Shown here piece by piece: positions 59,831-64,000 of a stretch of DNA of 64,000 bases. The notes under the pieces are model-generated. The model did no database searches, was not told where the DNA came from, and was given only the letters and a program-made list of their open reading frames with translations. Each line of letters starts with the position of its first letter. The stretch's first letter is position 1. The translations under genes and the position numbers were made by a program. The DNA is from Sphagnum magellanicum (Eukaryota; Streptophyta; Sphagnopsida; Sphagnales; Sphagnaceae), in the NCBI GenBank assembly GCA_021904315.1, contig CM038910.1:7378001-7442000 (forward strand). Reading direction: 5' to 3'.

Positions 59831-61679
59831 CAAAGATTAACAATTACAAACACCTATAATAAAATGAACAGCATCAACAAAAATTTACAACCAAAGAAGT
59901 AAGCAAAGAAGTAAGTAACATCCTTGAAGAACCCAAGTTGTAAAGTGTTGTAGATATGGGAGACTTGAAGCATACTCTCAATAAGATATATATGCACCTA
60001 CTATTTTTTTCACAAAACAAAATGAAACATTTCAAGTCTTAACATGTGTGAGAATTTCGAGCTTTCAAACATGAACCTTAAAATGTTTTATGAACCAAAC
60101 AATGCAAAAATGGAAAGCTTACAAGCACATCACACAAAACCTTATACTTTCTAGGAATTGAAATCTTACAAGAATTGTGCAAGAATAGAAAATGTGTTAA
60201 ACTCAAAATCTTACAAGAATTTACAATTTTCCGAAATTGAAACCTACAAACACCTTCACACAATAATTTTAAAAGATTTTTTACCATAAACTTCCACATA
60301 AGAATAGGAGCAAGGAAAGGATTGAATATATGTGACTTATTTGTAATATACTTGATTGTGGATTTGAAGTTTTTCAACAATGGTGCCATCAATTCTCCTC
60401 CACCTTACAAAGCATAAACCTTAAACCATAAACAATGAGCATTGTACACCAAATATGTGTGATGCTCAAGAGAGTAAAATTGAATGACTATAAAGCTTTC
60501 AACAAATTTTGCACATAAAGTCTCAAATCCTCCCATATATGCAATAATTTCCAACAAACACACAACACATGGTTATTTGCATCCATCTTGCTACCCCCCC
60601 TTGAAAAATTAATGGCATTCAACGCGTGATGACAACTTGTTAAAACAATACATTTTGTGTAATAGAACTCCTACATAAGCTGAAAATATTGCAATGGAGG
60701 ACAAAGGGAAACTGCAAGTGCATGATGAAGATTGGAGCATGATGAAAAGGAGACAATGGTTAAAAGGGAAAAATAGGTGAACAAAATGATGATAATATTA
60801 GTTGTCACTTTTAAAATGCCAAACGCGAGGCATCATCACAATTAAAATATATTTTGAGATCACTCACATCTAGCCATTAGCTTGGGTTTGTGACAAATTT
60901 GGATTGCCCAATACAATATCAACAATGTCAATTTCAAAATGGCATGTTTTAAGAATATAGGTTTATTTTAAATTAGATTTTTCCTTCATAGCCTTCCATT
61001 GGCTTTTATTGGATTTTGTAATCATGCAAATTTTGCACCCAAAAAAGACGGTGCTTTGAGGTGGTTTGGTAGGGTTGTCATGTAGGGTGTAATTAGTGTT
61101 AATTTGAATATTGAACAATTTTTACAAAGAAAATTTAACAAAATCAAAACTAAACATTTTAAAGAAAGTGGGACAAGCTCTTGGCACTATTGGAAAACCC
61201 TCCATGAATGGGATTTCTTGGAGGCGATTTTTTTGTAGTTATTAGACCCAAAGTGCAGGAGATATTGAATTTTCAATAATTTTTTTTCATTCAAAATTCA
61301 ATCAAAATTCAAAATATTTTTTTTCACAATTGAGCTTTATCATCAAGGTTTTGTTTACGCTAGGAGTAATTACGTAATTTGTTCACACATGGGTCAAGGG
61401 CACACGGGGACACACTACATCAATATTTAATTATTTTGCATTCTTACAATGTTGTTGTAAACCCTAAAACTTTTTTTATGAGTTGGTTGAATATTTTGAA
61501 TTTTGATTGGAGAAGAGCAATGGGAACCCATGAGAACGAGAAATTGTTCAAATAGTAACAATTTTTTTAGATCAATTCATGTCACATGTTTTCTCCATTG
61601 TGAGTACCTATAAATTGTTGGTTGAATTAATTGATTAATCAATTGTGGGGGTGTATCCAATATGATTTTTTTGAAGGTG
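59831..61679. other. AT-rich spacer, no gene seen
   Basis: No coding feature is supported. A C-run occurs at 60,594-60,601. Confidence 0.5.
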
Positions 61680-62040
61680 ATGGGCCTTTGTCATTGGCCC
61701 AAATGTGAGTTGGTTACCCAATTGATTTTTCCTACCAAAACCATTTTTTGTAATTTAATTGAATTTTTAACAACAAAAATTACTCAAAATTCAATATTTC
61801 CCACCGTACCTTAGGTCTAAAAATTTCCAAATCATCTTAATTAAATCTTACTCATTGAAGAAGATCATACACAAATTCCCTTGTAATTTTTAATTTTAAT
61901 TTAAATAAATTTTCAATGAAAAAAATTGTGTTCAATATTGAATAAGTTTTCCACCGTAGGTATTAAAAAAAAAAAAAAAAACATGAAAAAACCAACTTGA
62001 TGGACCTCTTACTCATTGAGGGTTTTCAAAAGTACAAAGA
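61680..62040 (+). repeat. dispersed AT-rich repeat, copy B (and weaker copy C)
   Basis: This is homologous in block order to 54,955-55,240. From 61,870 a second weaker match (TCAATATTGAATAAGTTTTCCACCGTA broken by changes, then CTTACTCATTGAGG) follows directly. Confidence 0.45.
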
Positions 62041-62309
62041 ACATGGTAAGAAGCACCATGGTACCTCAAAAATTTATGAAGTTGATTTGATTCACCTACC
62101 ATTTTTGTACACCAAAATTGCAAAAGAATTTAGACTTATGGACTTAAAATATATATAAATTTAAAAAATAAATAAAAAATAAAAAACAAATAAATATTTT
62201 AAAATGAAAAAGGTCCAAGTTTAAACCATTGAAATATTATTTTAATAAATAAATATTTATTATAAAAATTATATTTTAAAAAGAAACCTCGTCAACGGTA
62301 ATAATTTGT

Positions 62310-62640
62310 ATCTGGTGGCGCGCCAATCGACCGGGCCGGGCCGGGCCGTCCACCCGGCCGGGTCGCATAGTTCTTGTCGCATCGCCGCAACCAGACAACA
62401 AACGCACTGGACGGCGTTGCAGAGAGGCGACGTCGCCAACACTCTTGTCGGAGGAGGTGCGCGATTGTTGTTGTTGTGTCCTGCTGTGTCGATCGGCGTA
62501 GCTTACGGCATTGCAATGCGCGAGATCCAGTTGAATCGTCACCAAAAGAGCAGAGTAATTCGCAACAGCTTCTTCTAACGAGAAATTCTCGGCCTGAAGG
62601 GCGGGGAGGATCCGAGGACAACTGTTTCGTAAACCGCATA
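62310..62640 (+). promoter_or_regulatory. GC-rich promoter/leader of the 62-64 kb gene
   Basis: An abrupt rise in GC and CpG begins at GGCGCGCC (62,316), followed by tandem CCGGG units (GGGCCGGGCCGGGCCG, 62,333-62,348) and a CCCGGCCGGG palindrome. No long coding frame on either strand is convincing, so I read it as promoter plus first leader exon. Confidence 0.5.
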
Positions 62641-63195
62641 TGCTGGATGGTGAATGTCTCTGTCAATTACTTCTTCTTCTCTCTTTTTTTTTTTTTGTTT
62701 CTGTTTTGCTTGTGTTTTCTCATTTCCTGTGCTTTGTCAAGTTTGGTTTTGGATTGGACAAACGGATGCATGACATGGAGTTAGTTGTTGAGGTCTTTCT
62801 TATTACAATTATTGTGCAATCAATGTGAATCTTTTTATTCTAGAATCAAACGTTCCTTTGGCCTTTTTGTTGCTGGCATTTGAAGCAGTTAAGGAGGCAT
62901 GGCATCGAGTCAGTACTTCTATCTCTGCATTGTGAGTTCCACAGCTTAGAAAATGTATGGTGCTTGATGCAGTGATGGAAGATCGAGATAACTGGCCGGG
63001 AAGCTTTCCAAGGCAACATTCCATGAGGTAAAACTTCTGTAGCCATTAAGCTTCCGTGCTGATAATGCCTCTCACAGGTCTCCAAAATGTTGTCTGCAAT
63101 CTCCGCACATACAATCCAAAGAGCAGAAAGAAATTTTGTTTCTCGAATCACATTGCTGCTGCTCCTTCTCCAGGAGGTCAAGGCTATCTGGTGAG

Positions 63196-64000
63196 ATGGA
63201 GAAGGAAGGAGGCCATGCAGCAGGGAGTCCCTCTATGACATCCAGAAATCTTACTCCATTAACTCCTCTTACACCGTTGAAATGGAAATCTTCCAATCAT
63301 GAACAAGACAAACAGCAGGAGACAAATCCGGAACCCTCAAGATCCAGAACTTCAAAGCATACACATTCACTGGATGATCATGGAGTATACTCTGCTGCGG
63401 CAGTGATCAGCTGTGAAGAAGATGGGGAAGTAGTAGCAAAACATCAGCAACACATGGAGGATCTGAGCAGTGAGCCAGTTCTGGCTGATGATCAGACACA
63501 GCCTATTGACAAGTTATTGCAGAAGCAACAGTTGGAAATGGAAGAAATCAGTGATAGCAATCCTCCAAATGGACATGAGAGGTAAAACACATGCAGATCT
63601 GTCTCTGGAAGAGATTTTGCAATACATCAACATGCTTCATGCTTGGCAATGCATGTGCAATTGTGTGTGGCTCATAGTTTCAAGTGGTTGTTAAGCTCTC
63701 CAATCACACCAGCTCCAGCTATCATCAAAATGCTTTCTTTTTGGAGCATTGAGGGACCTGGAGATTGATGTAGGGTTTGAGTTTTGTTGTGTAGGAAGCC
63801 TTCATCAGGGGAAGATGTGATGACAATGACTATTGAATTCCTACGAGCTAGACTATTGTCTGAACGTGCTGCATCAAAGACTGCAAAACAGCAAGTTCAG
63901 CAGCTCAATGAGAAGGTATGCCCTGCAAAAATCAGTTGTTTTTCTCATCACTGTGCACTCTTGGTGAGGATGTAGTGTCTGTGAGAAGAAGACCATAAAT
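63196..64000 (+). CDS. coiled-coil protein, N-terminal part (runs off the window)
   Basis: The ATG lies 26 bases after a good acceptor (CTTCTCCAG, 63,166-63,174 region). The coding exon 63,196-63,581 joins exon 63,795-63,915 at phase 2 (GAGAG|GTAAAA ... TTGTGTAG|GAAG) and a donor GTATGC follows, so the gene continues past 64,000. The first about 128 residues are polar, with LTPLTPLTPLKW near the start, and probably disordered. The second exon begins a helical coiled coil: MTMTIEFLRARLLSERAASK, then TAKQQVQQLNEK. This helix start resembles a plant coiled-coil family whose name I cannot give with confidence. Leader introns lie upstream, between about 62,640 and 63,170. The function is unknown. 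Confidence 0.6.

Overview
This window is nuclear DNA of a land plant. It is strongly AT-rich and gene-poor. Genes have several exons with GT-AG introns, and the proteins include photosystem I PsaK and a cryptochrome inhibitor of the BIC type. A bryophyte such as a moss would fit the compact genes, the A/T-rich spacers and the types of transposon relic, but the sequence alone does not prove it. Splice sites below were read by eye from reading-frame continuity and GT/AG borders.

Layout. Positions 1-11,500 are AT-rich spacer with a CCTA-rich low-complexity block, an inverted pair of a dispersed repeat, an AT-hook ORF relic and a long stop-riddled retroelement-like relic. The main gene island runs from 11.5 to 29.1 kb. 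It holds a TRAF-type zinc-finger gene (+), APE2, the second AP endonuclease (-), a decayed Abraxas/FAM175-like MPN gene (+) divergent from APE2, a BIC-type gene (+) and psaK (+). A second small island (39.1-41.7 kb) holds an SRPBCC/polyketide-cyclase-like gene (-) and a possible plastid-targeted first exon (-). A GC-richer fragment lies at 43.0-43.5 kb. From 43.5 to 62.2 kb there is no recognisable intact gene, only minisatellites, simple repeats and an hAT-like transposase relic. At 62.3 kb a GC-rich promoter-like segment begins a + strand gene for a coiled-coil protein that runs off the window.

How the genes relate. APE2 and the Abraxas-like relic share a short divergent promoter with telo-boxes and a small inverted-repeat element. 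Both families act in DNA-damage responses, but only APE2 is intact here. APE2 ends in a PCNA-binding (PIP) motif and shows no Zf-GRF finger. The BIC-type gene and psaK are light-related: BIC proteins inhibit cryptochromes and PsaK binds the antenna of photosystem I. A cluster of ACGTG motifs lies upstream of the BIC gene, and bZIP-type and I-box motifs lie upstream of psaK. I found no operon-like or clearly new multi-gene system. The most unusual items are the broken Abraxas-like gene, the APE2 architecture and exon duplication, the ACGTG array and several short inverted-repeat elements.
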